From the NCBI RefSeq assembly GCF_030506325.1, contig NZ_CP120683.1, forward strand, positions 7,072,501 through 7,136,500: a DNA stretch of 64,000 bases. The letters are read 5' to 3'. This DNA comes from Tunicatimonas pelagia. Its GTDB lineage: Bacteria > Bacteroidota > Bacteroidia > Cytophagales > Cyclobacteriaceae. A model generated the notes under the pieces. The model searched no databases. It was not told the origin of the DNA and saw only the letters and a program-made list of their open reading frames with translations. The position numbers and the translations under genes are program-made. Each line of letters opens with the position of its first letter. The stretch's first letter is position 1. Shown here one piece after another: positions 1 through 8,567 of this stretch.

Positions 1-245
1 CTTACATCGCCACCCCTATGACTGACAAAATGATGGAACAGTTAGCCGATGAGCGAGGCACCTCTACCGACGAAGCCATAGAGTGGTTTTTAGAAAACGA
101 ACGACCTCATATTGCGGTCAAGCGACGTGGTAAACCCGAAGAAGTAGCTACCGTGATTGCTTTTCTTTGTTCCGAACTAGCTAGTTACGTGAATGGTAGC
201 AACTACCGTGTAGACGGCGGAGCTGTAGAAACTGCCTTTGGTTAA
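1..245 (+). CDS. SDR-family oxidoreductase, C-terminal part
   Basis: The reading frame is open from the window edge (first full codon at 3), so this is the last 80 or so residues of a longer gene; the ATG at 18 is internal. Visible motifs are the late-SDR segment PEEVATVIAFLCSE, then ASYVNG and the closing DGG, which in FabG-like enzymes form the final helix and strand near the substrate and tetramer interface. The catalytic Ser-Tyr-Lys lies outside the window, so the substrate cannot be stated. Short-chain dehydrogenases use NAD(P)H to reduce or oxidise carbonyl and alcohol groups in the cytoplasm. Confidence 0.85.
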   Translation, partial: YIATPMTDKMMEQLADERGTSTDEAIEWFLENERPHIAVKRRGKPEEVATVIAFLCSELASYVNGSNYRVDGGAVETAFG

Positions 246-335
246 ACAGGGCGTAGAGATAGGAGAAAAGAAAACATAGTACGAGCTGATGTACAAAGTA
301 CTGACTTCCTATCTCCTTTCCTTACTCTTTCTTTT

Positions 336-1091
336 ATGAACAAATCATCCGTTGCGCGACAGCAGGGCGATCATGGTTCCGTTTTAGTTTTCCTTCATTA
401 TTTTGGTGGTGCTGCCGATAGCTGGCAGTGGGTCGTTTCTGATCTTGCATCAGATTACACGTGTTTTGTACTAAACCTCCCTGGGTTCGGGAGTACACCT
501 CCACTGAGCGCATTATCAATTGCAAGCTATACACAATGGATTACAAAAACTCTTGAATCGCTCGGGTTATCGGCTTGCACTTTAGTAGGCCATTCCATGT
601 CAGGAAAGTTAGCTTTATCGGTAGCCGCGACGAATCCAGACCATATTAATCATGTGGTGTTAGTAGCACCGTCCCCTCCTACCCAGGAGCCAATGGAGGA
701 AGCGGAGCGGCAACGTATGCTCAACCATCCTAATCTATCAGAAGCAATAAAGACAGTAAAAGGAGCGACTAGAGCAGTGCTTACGGAAGAACAACGTTCG
801 TTAGCAATCGCAACCCAGTTAGCGGTAGATCACCCTACGTGGCGTTGGTGGTTAACAGATGGAATGAACTATTCTATTGCCGATCAAGTAGCTCGAATTA
901 AAACACCCGTACATTTGCTTGCTTCTAAAGATGATCCCGTTATTCCATTTCGCCCCCTTTGTGCTGAGTTGAAAAAACTGATCCCTCATATTCAGATTAA
1001 TGCGATTAAAAATATTGGGCACCTACTTCCGTTAGAAGAGCCCAAATGGTTAGCTTCTCAGATCAAAAATATTGTGAGGCAAAAAATATAA
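336..1091 (+). CDS. alpha/beta hydrolase
   Basis: A 251-residue single-domain alpha/beta hydrolase. The nucleophile elbow is GHSMSG with Ser87; the acid is in the DDPVIP segment near 199-200, and the histidine is His229 in GHLLPLEEP. The oxyanion-hole region at the N-terminus reads LHYFGGAADSW instead of the common HGFPGSS type. The size and the helical cap between residues 115 and 180 fit the large esterase/enol-lactonase/peroxidase-like group. No signal peptide is visible, so it is probably cytoplasmic. It starts 90 bases after the SDR gene on the same strand and may be cotranscribed with it. Substrate unknown. Confidence 0.85.
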   Translation: MNKSSVARQQGDHGSVLVFLHYFGGAADSWQWVVSDLASDYTCFVLNLPGFGSTPPLSALSIASYTQWITKTLESLGLSACTLVGHSMSGKLALSVAATNPDHINHVVLVAPSPPTQEPMEEAERQRMLNHPNLSEAIKTVKGATRAVLTEEQRSLAIATQLAVDHPTWRWWLTDGMNYSIADQVARIKTPVHLLASKDDPVIPFRPLCAELKKLIPHIQINAIKNIGHLLPLEEPKWLASQIKNIVRQKI

Positions 1092-1224
1092 CCTAACCCA
1101 TTAAGCTTTTTTAGAGTACACTGCTTTACTAAAATTTATCCTTAAAACAGCCAAGTCTAAGCTTGAATTATGGAGAGAAAGCGTTAGCTTTGTGGTTCTC
1201 TTATATTAAAGCGGAAAATAACCT

Positions 1225-1299
1225 CGGGATGTAGCGCAGTCCGGTTAGCGCACCACGTTAGGGACGTGGGGGTCGCTGGTTCGAATCCAGTCATCCCGA
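1225..1299 (+). tRNA. tRNA-Pro (anticodon AGG), integration target
   Basis: A full cloverleaf can be folded: acceptor CGGGATG/CATCCCG, D stem GCGC/GCGC, anticodon stem CCACG/CGTGG around loop TTAGGGA, and T arm GCTGG-TTCGAAT-CCAGT. The C1-G72 pair and A73 discriminator are proline tRNA identity features. The loop gives anticodon AGG (A34), less usual in bacteria than GGG, TGG or CGG. CCA is not encoded. The last 15 tRNA bases are also the left copy of the 18-bp direct repeat that bounds the downstream island, so the 3' end is supplied by the integrated element. Confidence 0.93.
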
Positions 1300-1302
1300 C
1301 TT
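1285..1302 (+). repeat. attL core (18-bp direct repeat)
   Basis: ATCCAGTCATCCCGACTT, overlapping the T-arm and acceptor 3' strand of tRNA-Pro. It is identical to 27677-27694. Tyrosine recombinases of tRNA-targeting islands typically cross over within such a repeat. Confidence 0.88.
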
Positions 1303-1322
1303 CTTAAAGTACAAAAGTCGGC

Positions 1323-1360
1323 AAAGCCCCTTAAATCGTATGATTTGAGGGGCTTTTCTT
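1323..1360 (+). terminator. Rho-independent terminator after tRNA-Pro
   Basis: Stem AAGCCCCTTAAATC / GATTTGAGGGGCTT with loop GTAT, followed by TTTTC. It lies between the tRNA and the integrase and would end tRNA transcription. A hairpin of similar design follows the right att repeat. Confidence 0.8.
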
Positions 1361-1395
1361 TTTTCTACCCTCCATTTCATGCATACTTTCTCAAT

Positions 1396-1420
1396 AAAAA
1401 TGTGCCTATTTCGTGGTCTA
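1396..1420 (+). repeat. left copy of bipartite end motif (putative integrase arm site)
   Basis: AAAAATGTGCCTA, five variable bases, then TGGTCTA. The same arrangement with the same 5-bp spacing and orientation occurs at 27594-27618 just inside the right end. Two further copies of the inverted core TAGGCACAG lie at 1439-1447 and 1532-1540, before the integrase start. Arm-type binding is an inference from position. Confidence 0.6.
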
Positions 1421-1576
1421 TTTTTTCTGTTTACCTTTTAGGCACAGAATTGAGCATAACTTACTGATATACAGATTTATGTGATCATAAAAATTGTTTC
1501 GTTTTGGTGCTGTTTGAACCCTTTTTGTGCTTAGGCACAGCTAAACGGAAGTCAAAACCAATTAAAACAACACAGT

Positions 1577-2930
1577 ATGCGTAGCAACAAAACCTTCGGA
1601 ATCACTTTTTTCGTTAAAAAGTACCAGCAAGACAAACAAGGTCTCGTGCCTATTTATGTTCGTATCTCCGTCAATGCTAAGCGTCTGGATATGTCCGTGC
1701 AGCGAAAAATTGCTTTAGAGCGATGGGATGAAGTACGAGGTATTGCCCGAGGTACCAAAGAAGAAATCAAACAACTTAATGGATATTTAGACCAAGTAAA
1801 AAGTCGGCTGATTGATTGCAAAGAATCTCTCGCCCAGGAGCGAATACTAATTACCACAGAGGCCATCAAGAGCCGCTACCTGGGACAAGATGAGCGAGGC
1901 AAAACCCTGAAAGAGCTAATAAAGTATCACAACGAAGAAATGAAGTATGAACTGGCCTGGGGCACCCAGAAGAACTACTTCACGACTCAGCGATACTTGA
2001 ATGAGTTTTTACAAAAGAAACATAAGACATCGGATATCTATCTGGATACGTTGGACTATAAGTTCATTAAGGATTTTGTCCGATTTGTTTTAACATCGGC
2101 AGCCCGACGGCCATCAAAAACCCTGTACCCAGAATGGGGCCATGAAACATGCTGGGCGGCTACGAAAAATGGTAAATCTTGCCATCAAGGAAGAATGGCT
2201 GACTAAAGATCCTTTTGTGAAATTCAAACTGAAATTTGAGAAAAAAGAACGTGGCTTCTTGACCCCTGAAGAACTTGAGCGCATATAGGAAAAGGAGTTT
2301 CGTGTTGAACGGCTAGATCAAACCCGCGACATTTTCATCTTTAGTTGTTATACCGGTCTTTCGTACGCCGAAGTGTACGATCTAGTTCCTGATCATATTG
2401 TTACCGGATTAGATGGCAAATTGTGGATACATGGTCAGCGGAAAAAATCCAAAGAATTCTTTAAGGTACCGTTACTTCCGCAGGCTAAGGCCATTGTAGA
2501 AAAATATCAGAACCATCCCTTAGCCCAGATCAATGGGAAAGTATTACCTGTGTACACCAACCAGAAAACCAATGCCTACCTCAAAGAGATAGCCTTCTTA
2601 TGTGAGGTAAAGAAAAACCTGACGTTTCACCTGGCCCGACATACTTTTGCTACCACCGTAACTTTAGCGAATGGCGTACCCATTGAGTCGGTCAGTAAAA
2701 TGCTGGGGCATACCAGCTTACGGACTACTCAGATCTATGCTAAAGTGGTTGAGCAAAAACTCAGTAATGATATGGATCAACTAGAAGAAATATTAGTTAG
2801 CATCAGCGCAAAATCAAGAACAGGATTCGGCAAGCCACCTCTTAAATTCTTTTTAGTTTCAGTAATAATTGTCTCTAACGCTTATTTTCTCAATCTAAAG
2901 TATAATTTACTGGAGCCACATGATGGATGA
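1577..2930 (+). pseudogene. tyrosine recombinase (island integrase), frameshifted
   Basis: The N-terminal part (1577 to about 2093) has the Bacteroidota integrase arm-binding and core-binding layout (ITFFVKKYQQDKQGLVPIYVRI onward in shorter form, then an all-helical segment). Reading then shifts by one frame near 2090-2096, continues as HRQPDGHQKP...MKHAGRLRKM, meets an in-frame TAG at 2286-2288, and resumes to 2930 with the catalytic segment HLARHTFATT, the LGHTSLRTTQIYA block and its Tyr nucleophile. The first catalytic block reads CYTGLSYAEV, as in many Bacteroidota mobilizable-element integrases. Two lesions mean a full-length protein is not expected, so excision now probably needs an enzyme in trans. 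Sequencing error for the frameshift cannot be excluded, but two separate errors are less likely. Confidence 0.85.
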
Positions 2931-3295
2931 ATCACTAAAAATAGTCGGGCTACGAATGAAAAAACGACCAATGGTAGAGAGGACAATAATTCATAAGGTG
3001 GCTTTTTTGCTAACTAGTTAACTCTCGTAACTTCTAACAACTAGCAAAAAAGGTACCCGATAATGTCACGACATTAGTTTCGTAGCATCGTACCCGTGTA
3101 CTAATCCTAAAATCATTATTAGTAATCCATCTATTCTACTTACTAGATTCAAAGAAGTAGCTGATAGAAAATTGTTCTGCCCGTAACGATTAGCATGAAG
3201 GAATTACAATTAAAAAGGGAAATACGGTATAGGCTTATATCGGTATCATTTATGAATCACCTTTCCACCTGTGGATGGGACGAAGAATATTGTTG
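2931..3295. other. intergenic region with two inverted repeats
   Basis: There is no credible gene. A 10-bp inverted repeat TTTTTTGCTA / TAGCAAAAAA (3003-3012, 3042-3051) could be a bidirectional terminator between the integrase and the convergent relaxase. A compact palindrome TAATGTC-AC-GACATTA sits at 3061-3076 and could bind a protein dimer. Both are seen in the sequence; the functions are inferred. Confidence 0.5.
3003..3051. terminator. putative bidirectional terminator
   Basis: Ten-base T-tract/A-tract arms TTTTTTGCTA and TAGCAAAAAA separated by 29 bases, between the convergent integrase and relaxase genes. It is A+T-rich and has a long loop, so confidence is modest. Confidence 0.4.
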
Positions 3296-4258
3296 CTACT
3301 GTTTTTTCTTTTGCTTCTCGGCATCAGTGTGCGCTACTTCCTCACTCATCCCCAACGATTGCTTTCCCAGATGTAACAAGGTGTGCTCAGGAAGAGCCAG
3401 GAGTTCGTCTTTTCCGGTTTCTAGCAATAGATAAGGACTGTTGACTAACTTTCCTTGCTGATAGCTTTTGGTCAGGTGGTGCAACCGAAAGAAAAAGCCT
3501 TTGCCATAGTTTTGCTCTCCAGCGATGGATAACACCTTATTTTCATCCAGTTTCCAGTGTCCTGTGAAGTACTGATTGAGATAGTCTATTTTGTAGCGAA
3601 TGCGTTCCTGATGGCGAAGTTGGGTTGCTTCGGGCATACTGGCAGTAAGGTTTTTAGAAGTGGTCTCCTGCTGGTAATCAAATAGCTGTTGAAAGGTTCT
3701 GCCGTTTTGTACCTGCCAGTCTTTGAACGTGAAGTGACTTTTCCAGCCTTTGGGGTTTAGGTGGTGCTGCCTATTCCTATCCTGGGCTCTCATCAGAATA
3801 TGCACATGGGTATGATGACCTTTTTTGACTTCTCCTTTCTGCTCCCCTTCTTTTTCGGTTCGGTCGTGGTGAATAGTGGCATACCAGACTAGTTCCGAAG
3901 GTCGTATTCGGGAGTCATCTTTCAGGTTAAAGTTCTTCGCATAATTTTGCATGACGGCTCGAGTGTATTCTTGTAGTTTAGTGGGATCATTCTTCAGGTG
4001 CACTAATTCAGCCTGCGAGGGGGATATCACCAATGAATAAAATTTTTCCTGTTCTTTTCGTAAGCCCTTGGCATTCCGGTCAATCATGCTTTTTACTTCT
4101 TCTGGGGCTATCGCATTTCGTTCTTGGTCAAAAAACTGTACAGTTTCATCGCGAGCTTTGGCATCGTGGCCCAAGTAACTCACTGTTTTCTGGCAAGAGC
4201 CCCGGTTGGCAAATACAAGGCGACCATCTCGTTTGGGATCAATGATTTTTGTGTGCAT
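3296..4258 (-). CDS. relaxase/mobilization nuclease, DUF5712 (BtgB-like)
   Basis: 320 residues. The segment GHHTHVHILMRAQDR at about 148-162 holds an H-x-H pair (His151, His153), the metal-binding motif of HUH-type relaxases. The upstream segment EKFYSLVISPSQAE and the N-terminal SCQKTVSYLG are typical of the Bacteroides clindamycin-transfer BtgB/DUF5712 family. Such proteins act with an accessory DNA-binding protein to nick the transfer origin and pilot single-stranded DNA into a recipient through a helper secretion system. It follows the BtgA-like gene with a 39-bp gap on the same strand, so the two form a mobilization operon. The candidate nucleophile tyrosine is not assigned with confidence. 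Confidence 0.85.
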   Translation of the reverse strand: MHTKIIDPKRDGRLVFANRGSCQKTVSYLGHDAKARDETVQFFDQERNAIAPEEVKSMIDRNAKGLRKEQEKFYSLVISPSQAELVHLKNDPTKLQEYTRAVMQNYAKNFNLKDDSRIRPSELVWYATIHHDRTEKEGEQKGEVKKGHHTHVHILMRAQDRNRQHHLNPKGWKSHFTFKDWQVQNGRTFQQLFDYQQETTSKNLTASMPEATQLRHQERIRYKIDYLNQYFTGHWKLDENKVLSIAGEQNYGKGFFFRLHHLTKSYQQGKLVNSPYLLLETGKDELLALPEHTLLHLGKQSLGMSEEVAHTDAEKQKKKQ

Positions 4259-4297
4259 GTCTTTGAGTATTGGGTGTTAGGGATTGAGTAAGTCATC

Positions 4298-4720
4298 CTA
4301 TTGGGTCTTAGCCGTTTCTAACTGGTCAAGGGCTTGACGAAGACGTTGGGTAAGGTACTGCTGGTCTTGCTGCTGAAGGGCTTGCAAGCTACTTTCATCT
4401 TCGGTCAACAGTCGTAGTAAATGGTTCACCGATAACTCGCCCATAATTCGGGCTTTGCTCGCTTCGGTATGGATGGCTTTGAGGACATGCTGTTCCTGAA
4501 AAATCAGTAGCGCGAATATTCGATCTACGGCTGACCGAAGCAAATTGGCTAGTTCTTCGGTCTGTCCGGCCTGATACTTTCTAGGATCTATTTTGTGGGC
4601 GATGAAGAACTCACCTGCTGCTTCCAGGTATTCTTTGTAAGAAAGTTTGAGCCTAGTAGTTTCTTGGTTCAAACGCTGATGAAAAGCATGGGAGACGTTG
4701 ATTTTTTTAGAAGTACTCAT
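4298..4720 (-). CDS. BtgA/BfmA-type mobilization accessory protein
   Basis: 140 residues, highly charged and predicted helical. The N-terminus (SKKINVSHAFHQRLN...YKEYLEAAGEFF) resembles BtgA/BfmA-family mobilization proteins, which carry a ribbon-helix-helix-like or helical DNA-binding part and recognise the transfer origin. The C-terminal half is Gln- and Leu-rich and may form a coiled coil that contacts the relaxase. It is the first gene of the mob pair and sits next to the candidate oriT. Assignment rests on sequence style plus position, not on a database comparison. Confidence 0.75.
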   Translation of the reverse strand: MSTSKKINVSHAFHQRLNQETTRLKLSYKEYLEAAGEFFIAHKIDPRKYQAGQTEELANLLRSAVDRIFALLIFQEQHVLKAIHTEASKARIMGELSVNHLLRLLTEDESSLQALQQQDQQYLTQRLRQALDQLETAKTQ

Positions 4721-4864
4721 GGTAAAGAACTTTTTTGAGTTTGATAATCAAAGGGTTAGGAATGGGAAGTAACTGAGTTGAAAACTAACTTTGTATAAAT
4801 TACTGAAGAACAAGGGGTTAGAAAGGAACTTGTAAGATCCCATCTAGCTGTCCATTTTAGCCAG

Positions 4865-4950
4865 GATGCTACCTACGCAAGTCTCGGGCATCCGAGGGAA
4901 AGGCGATCAGGTTGCACATCTCGCGCAGCCGGGAGCGTACCCGTAGGTGA
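4865..4950. other. candidate origin of transfer (oriT)
   Basis: The gap upstream of the mob pair is G+C-richer than its surroundings and contains a 7-bp inverted repeat ACCTACG (4871-4877) / CGTAGGT (4942-4948) enclosing a tight hairpin CTCGG-GCAT-CCGAG (4883-4896). Mobilizable elements usually keep oriT beside the mob genes with inverted repeats near the nick. No nick site can be named, so this is a positional inference. Confidence 0.35.
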
Positions 4951-4994
4951 TACCGCTGACTGAATGATTGGTCATCCAGGTGAGTAGTATTAGC

Positions 4995-5864
4995 TTAGAG
5001 CGGGATGCTGTAATCTTTCTCTCGGGAGGATTCGTAAGGGCTTTCGGTAGCATATTGAGCATAGGGTTTTTGTTGACTTTCATAGGTCTTGGTATTTAGT
5101 AGCCAGTTACGGGCAGCCGCCTGCCAGTCCTGCATGGGATGGCGACCTACCTTCCAGCCGTTGGATTGGTAATAATTCATAAATCGTTGTGCCTGGGCTT
5201 TTGCTGTTACCACACTAGAGCAGAGCTCGGTTTGCCCTTGCATGTAGGACTCTACCTCCTGAGCCGTAGGCTTGATAAACACCTCTTTGTTTTTATCCGT
5301 TGGAAGGGGGGGTGAGCGGAACGGGGGGGATGGTTTTTCTGGGGTTGAGGACATTTCAGATAAGTCCATCGTTACACTATGCTTGACAGGCAAGTTTTCA
5401 CTATTTTTTTCTGGTTTACCCCTCCACTTTTTAATAGATGAGGAAGGGGTAGGTGTACTATCTACTCGATCATTATAATCGATAATATTATCTATAAGGA
5501 GTGAACCCGATTCCGCTCTATCATCGGGTAGACCGCCCTCTACTCTCTGAGGGATAGGGTCTACCGAATTAGGACGTAGGCTTCCCCTATTGAGTAGATC
5601 GCTTTGAACAAAAATTTTACGTTGATTACCGGCTTGAATAGCTATTTTTAGATAGCCGTATTTTCGCAACTGCTGTATCCAGCGCGAGGCGACTTTCGCC
5701 TTTACTCCGTAGAGGGAAGCCAGGTAGCGGTTGCTGGCCCAGCAGTAGCCTTGCTGGTCACAGAGGGCTTTGATATCCCCGTAAAGCAGGCGGGCGTAGG
5801 GAGATAACCGAGCGTCAAAGCGCACTGTAGCTGGTAGGTTAGTGTGATAAATTGGGTGTTTCAT
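4995..5864 (-). CDS. HTH replication-initiation-type protein
   Basis: 289 residues from the ATG at 5864. An upstream in-frame ATG at 5942 is less likely because the N-terminal block MKHPIYHTNLPATVRFDARL fits the usual start of these proteins. Residues about 15-75 (LSPYARLLYGDIKALC, then SNRYLASLYGVKAKVASRWI) form a winged helix of the HTH_36/RepA-N kind. The middle is a low-complexity Ser/Pro/Glu linker. The C-terminus (FMNYYQSNGWKVGRHPMQDW...RNWL) matches the DnaD-like or replisome-organizer tail found in mobile-element replication proteins. It may let the excised circular form replicate. Confidence 0.65.
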   Translation of the reverse strand: MKHPIYHTNLPATVRFDARLSPYARLLYGDIKALCDQQGYCWASNRYLASLYGVKAKVASRWIQQLRKYGYLKIAIQAGNQRKIFVQSDLLNRGSLRPNSVDPIPQRVEGGLPDDRAESGSLLIDNIIDYNDRVDSTPTPSSSIKKWRGKPEKNSENLPVKHSVTMDLSEMSSTPEKPSPPFRSPPLPTDKNKEVFIKPTAQEVESYMQGQTELCSSVVTAKAQAQRFMNYYQSNGWKVGRHPMQDWQAAARNWLLNTKTYESQQKPYAQYATESPYESSREKDYSIPL

Positions 5865-6712
5865 AAGATGAAATTGTGATGAATGATAAGACTTGTTGAT
5901 GTGACATAATACCCGTCCGTTTCCAGGGGGGACTTGCATCAATCATCAGCATACCACTCTCTTCCTTTTTTCTTGTAGAGAGGAATTACTTACTCCTTTT
6001 CATTAAAAAGAAAAGGGGGCATATAGAGATCGTAAAAGATGGATGTTGATGCGTTAACCAATACAATAAAGTGTAAAGAAACGACGGGGTTTCATAGCAA
6101 AAGTACACCGATGTACTGGATGAAAGGCTATTGTCCAGGGGAAATTATTTTCCTATTTTTTATAAGAAAGTGATCGTTTTACCCCGATTTGATGCAACTT
6201 GATAAGCTTTGGTGGTAGAAAAGACGGTAACCTATTCAAAACGCAGTAAAACACCCTATTGTAAATGACAATTTTTCGTCAAGTTTCTAGCCATACCGCA
6301 GTTGGCCTTTCCCCCATAAGAAAAAAATGGGTGGGTGATCCACCGCCGCTGCCAGCCTTCCCCCACATGGGTACATCAACCCACCGAGTCAAACGGTCAA
6401 GGGCGGACGAAGGATGAGGCCGATTTAATCCTCCCTTGAGGGTTTGAAACGAGGTGGGTTAACTTGGCAAGGATGGAAGGCGGTGGATAAGGGGAAGCGT
6501 TCTGAAGTATTAATTCATAATGCGGCATGGTTACCTCGGCCATCACCGAGAGTGCAAAAGCCTCAAAAATGTAGCATTGTTGAGGCTGCTCAGGTCATGA
6601 AAAATTCAAACGGTTTTAGGTCTTAAATCCATGAAAATGACCTATGCAACTGTTGCAGGCTTTAAGTGCTGTATATTTAAAATTTGATCATTTCTGTTTA
6701 TGGTGAAAATAC
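5865..6712. other. long intergenic region, no credible gene
   Basis: 848 bases without a convincing coding sequence. The stretch 6295-6440 is unusually G+C-rich, with GGTGGGT/ACCCACC-type complementary segments. An 8-bp inverted repeat AGCCTCAA / TTGAGGCT lies at 6559-6566 and 6580-6587. A 60-codon open stretch at 6444-6626 has no recognisable content. The region sits behind the replication-type gene and could contain an origin or decayed DNA, but nothing shows this directly. Confidence 0.4.
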
Positions 6713-7561
6713 TTACATGGGCTCCATAGATAGCGATGTGATCAACTCACTAGCAGCATCACCTCTGAATGAGCCACTTACTGGCATAGTATTTTCGTAT
6801 CGTGAACTAGAACAGATCGGAACATGGGAGCTACCGGCCAATAAACCATTACTAGGGTCAAATCCAACCCACCCTGCTCCGGGTAGATATACCTCCACCC
6901 AGGCATGCAACTCAGGCTCCGGATGTTCCGATTCAACAAAAAAGTAACCACTTACAAACCTGGTAGCAATGCCCATGTGTCGGAGTAACTGGATCAGCAT
7001 CCATGAAAGATCCCGGCAAGACCCTTTTTTTAAATCAAAAGTTATTCCGGGTTCTAAAGGCTCACCTTCAAGTCGTGTTTCTAAAGTGAAATCATGATGA
7101 ATTTGGTTGGTTAGGGCAGTCATGAAGGATAGTGTCTTATGATCGGAATCTAGCAGAACTTGGTAACCATATTCAATTAGAGGAAAATAGATGTTTCTAG
7201 TTTTTAACGCTGTAAGTAGTACGTCTTTTAGATGCGGTAAATAGTCGAAGGGTAGATCAAAATAGCGATCAGGGAACAGAATAAAGTCAAAAGGATTATT
7301 ATCTTCCAGGCGTACCACCGACTCCGAACGGATACTTAGTTTTTCGTGCCTCCCACTAAACCAGCAGAAATGCACCAGGTTATTTTCCGCGTCAATTAGT
7401 TCGGATAAACCCGTCGGGGTTGAGGATATGTCTATAGCAAAGCTTTCGAGCTTATTGTGGGGAGTGACCCTGGGTTTAAACCTTAGGTAGTGCGGTTCAA
7501 TAAAAACCTCGCTACTAAATTTATAAGCTGTTTCGTGCACGATTTTCAATCTAGTTTTCAT
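6713..7561 (-). CDS. transglutaminase-like cysteine hydrolase
   Basis: 282 residues. The N-terminal beta domain (KIVHETAYKFSSEVFIEPHY) matches the bacterial transglutaminase-like N domain. The papain-like core follows with Cys182 in KKGSCRDLSWMLIQLLRHMG, His219 in ELHAWVEVYLPG and Asp235 in GWVGFDPSNG, the full catalytic triad. There is no signal peptide, so it is cytoplasmic. Family members cleave or modify isopeptide and amide bonds, and many sit beside circularly permuted ATP-grasp and alpha-E genes, which are absent here. It starts the cargo, on the minus strand, just downstream of the sensor-only AraC-like gene. Exact substrate unknown. Confidence 0.85.
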   Translation of the reverse strand: MKTRLKIVHETAYKFSSEVFIEPHYLRFKPRVTPHNKLESFAIDISSTPTGLSELIDAENNLVHFCWFSGRHEKLSIRSESVVRLEDNNPFDFILFPDRYFDLPFDYLPHLKDVLLTALKTRNIYFPLIEYGYQVLLDSDHKTLSFMTALTNQIHHDFTLETRLEGEPLEPGITFDLKKGSCRDLSWMLIQLLRHMGIATRFVSGYFFVESEHPEPELHAWVEVYLPGAGWVGFDPSNGLLAGSSHVPICSSSRYENTMPVSGSFRGDAASELITSLSMEPM

Positions 7562-7685
7562 TGCTTCCGCCAGCGGGCGTATTAGGGTTTAAAATCTTCA
7601 GTAGTGTCATCATACCCTCTTTCTCTGGGTGGAAGATGTTCAGTACCTCTCATAAGAATGTCGTGAATATGGAGCAGTAGTGCCC

Positions 7686-8324
7686 TTAATGGTATTCCTC
7701 TAACTGGTAGGCCAGAATTTCCAGGGCTTTAGCTTCAAACAGTAGGTTGCCGGATAACCCGTTTTTTTTATTCTGGATGGTATCCACCAGAAAAGGAGCA
7801 ATTACCGATGCATACGTCTGATGAAGCAGATAGGGTTGCTTCGCCTGGATATCCTCTATGACGGTTCGGATGGAAGAGGGTAAGTGGGATATATCCCAGT
7901 ATTGAGTGAAGTCCTGCCGAATAAGTTGGATGCCAAGGCACTTTACTACTTGTCGCCCTGGAAACCGGACTTTTTGCTCTTGCCCCTGAATACAGGCATA
8001 GGCGATAAACTGACCAGCTTTGACCTGATGCTGGAAACGACCGGATACTCCAGAATGGGAAAATCCTCCTTGAAGAGAATACAAAAAACGTAAGGGATGA
8101 TACCGTTTAATATCGAATAGTATCTCCAGGTCTTCCTCTAACTGCATATCCAGATAAAAGCATCCCAGTCCCTGAGAAAAGTCCAGAGCCCGAAAGCGGC
8201 TGGTATAATCGGGCGTGCTGATTTTTAGTATTTCCTGCTGATGAACCAGATAATCCTTGCCCAACTGTTGTTCCAGTAGGGTCATAAGATCATGCAGGAA
8301 ATACGATTTTAAACATATCTTCAT
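7686..8324 (-). CDS. AraC-regulator-like sensor domain without HTH
   Basis: 212 residues that parallel the N-terminal two thirds of the full AraC-type regulator at 12001-13020: both share a YHPLR block after a beta-rich section and the F(E/L)xK(A/V)LE(I/L)L segment that precedes the DNA-binding domain. Here the protein ends with LEEYH directly after that segment, and only about 125 bases separate it from the next gene, so the HTH pair is truly missing. It could be a truncated relic or a regulator that acts by pairing with the full-length paralogue. No ligand is known. Confidence 0.65.
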   Translation of the reverse strand: MKICLKSYFLHDLMTLLEQQLGKDYLVHQQEILKISTPDYTSRFRALDFSQGLGCFYLDMQLEEDLEILFDIKRYHPLRFLYSLQGGFSHSGVSGRFQHQVKAGQFIAYACIQGQEQKVRFPGRQVVKCLGIQLIRQDFTQYWDISHLPSSIRTVIEDIQAKQPYLLHQTYASVIAPFLVDTIQNKKNGLSGNLLFEAKALEILAYQLEEYH

Positions 8325-8567
8325 GGGAAAAGCTATTTGGTAAAACCTCCCAAAGGATACATTCCCCAGGAAATGATTCAGTCAGACAGACTCGGTCAAA
8401 CGGTAAAAGGAGTTCGCTTTAGCTAATTTAATCTACAAGCTAACTGATAGAAACGAATGCTGCTTACCGCCAACCTTTAAGGTAGCGAATCAGTTTCATA
8501 TAAAGTGTTCACCCCGGTAACTAAATTACCCTTACAGGAAACTTATTTTTTATAAATTATTTCAGTA

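Noticed and set aside
3195-3434. 79-codon plus-strand frame with many Cys and Phe
   Set aside because: It overlaps the end of the relaxase gene on the other strand and has an unnatural composition.
6444-6626. 60-codon plus-strand frame in the long gap behind the replication-type gene
   Set aside because: No motif, no supporting promoter or terminator, and atypical Trp/Pro/Lys composition.
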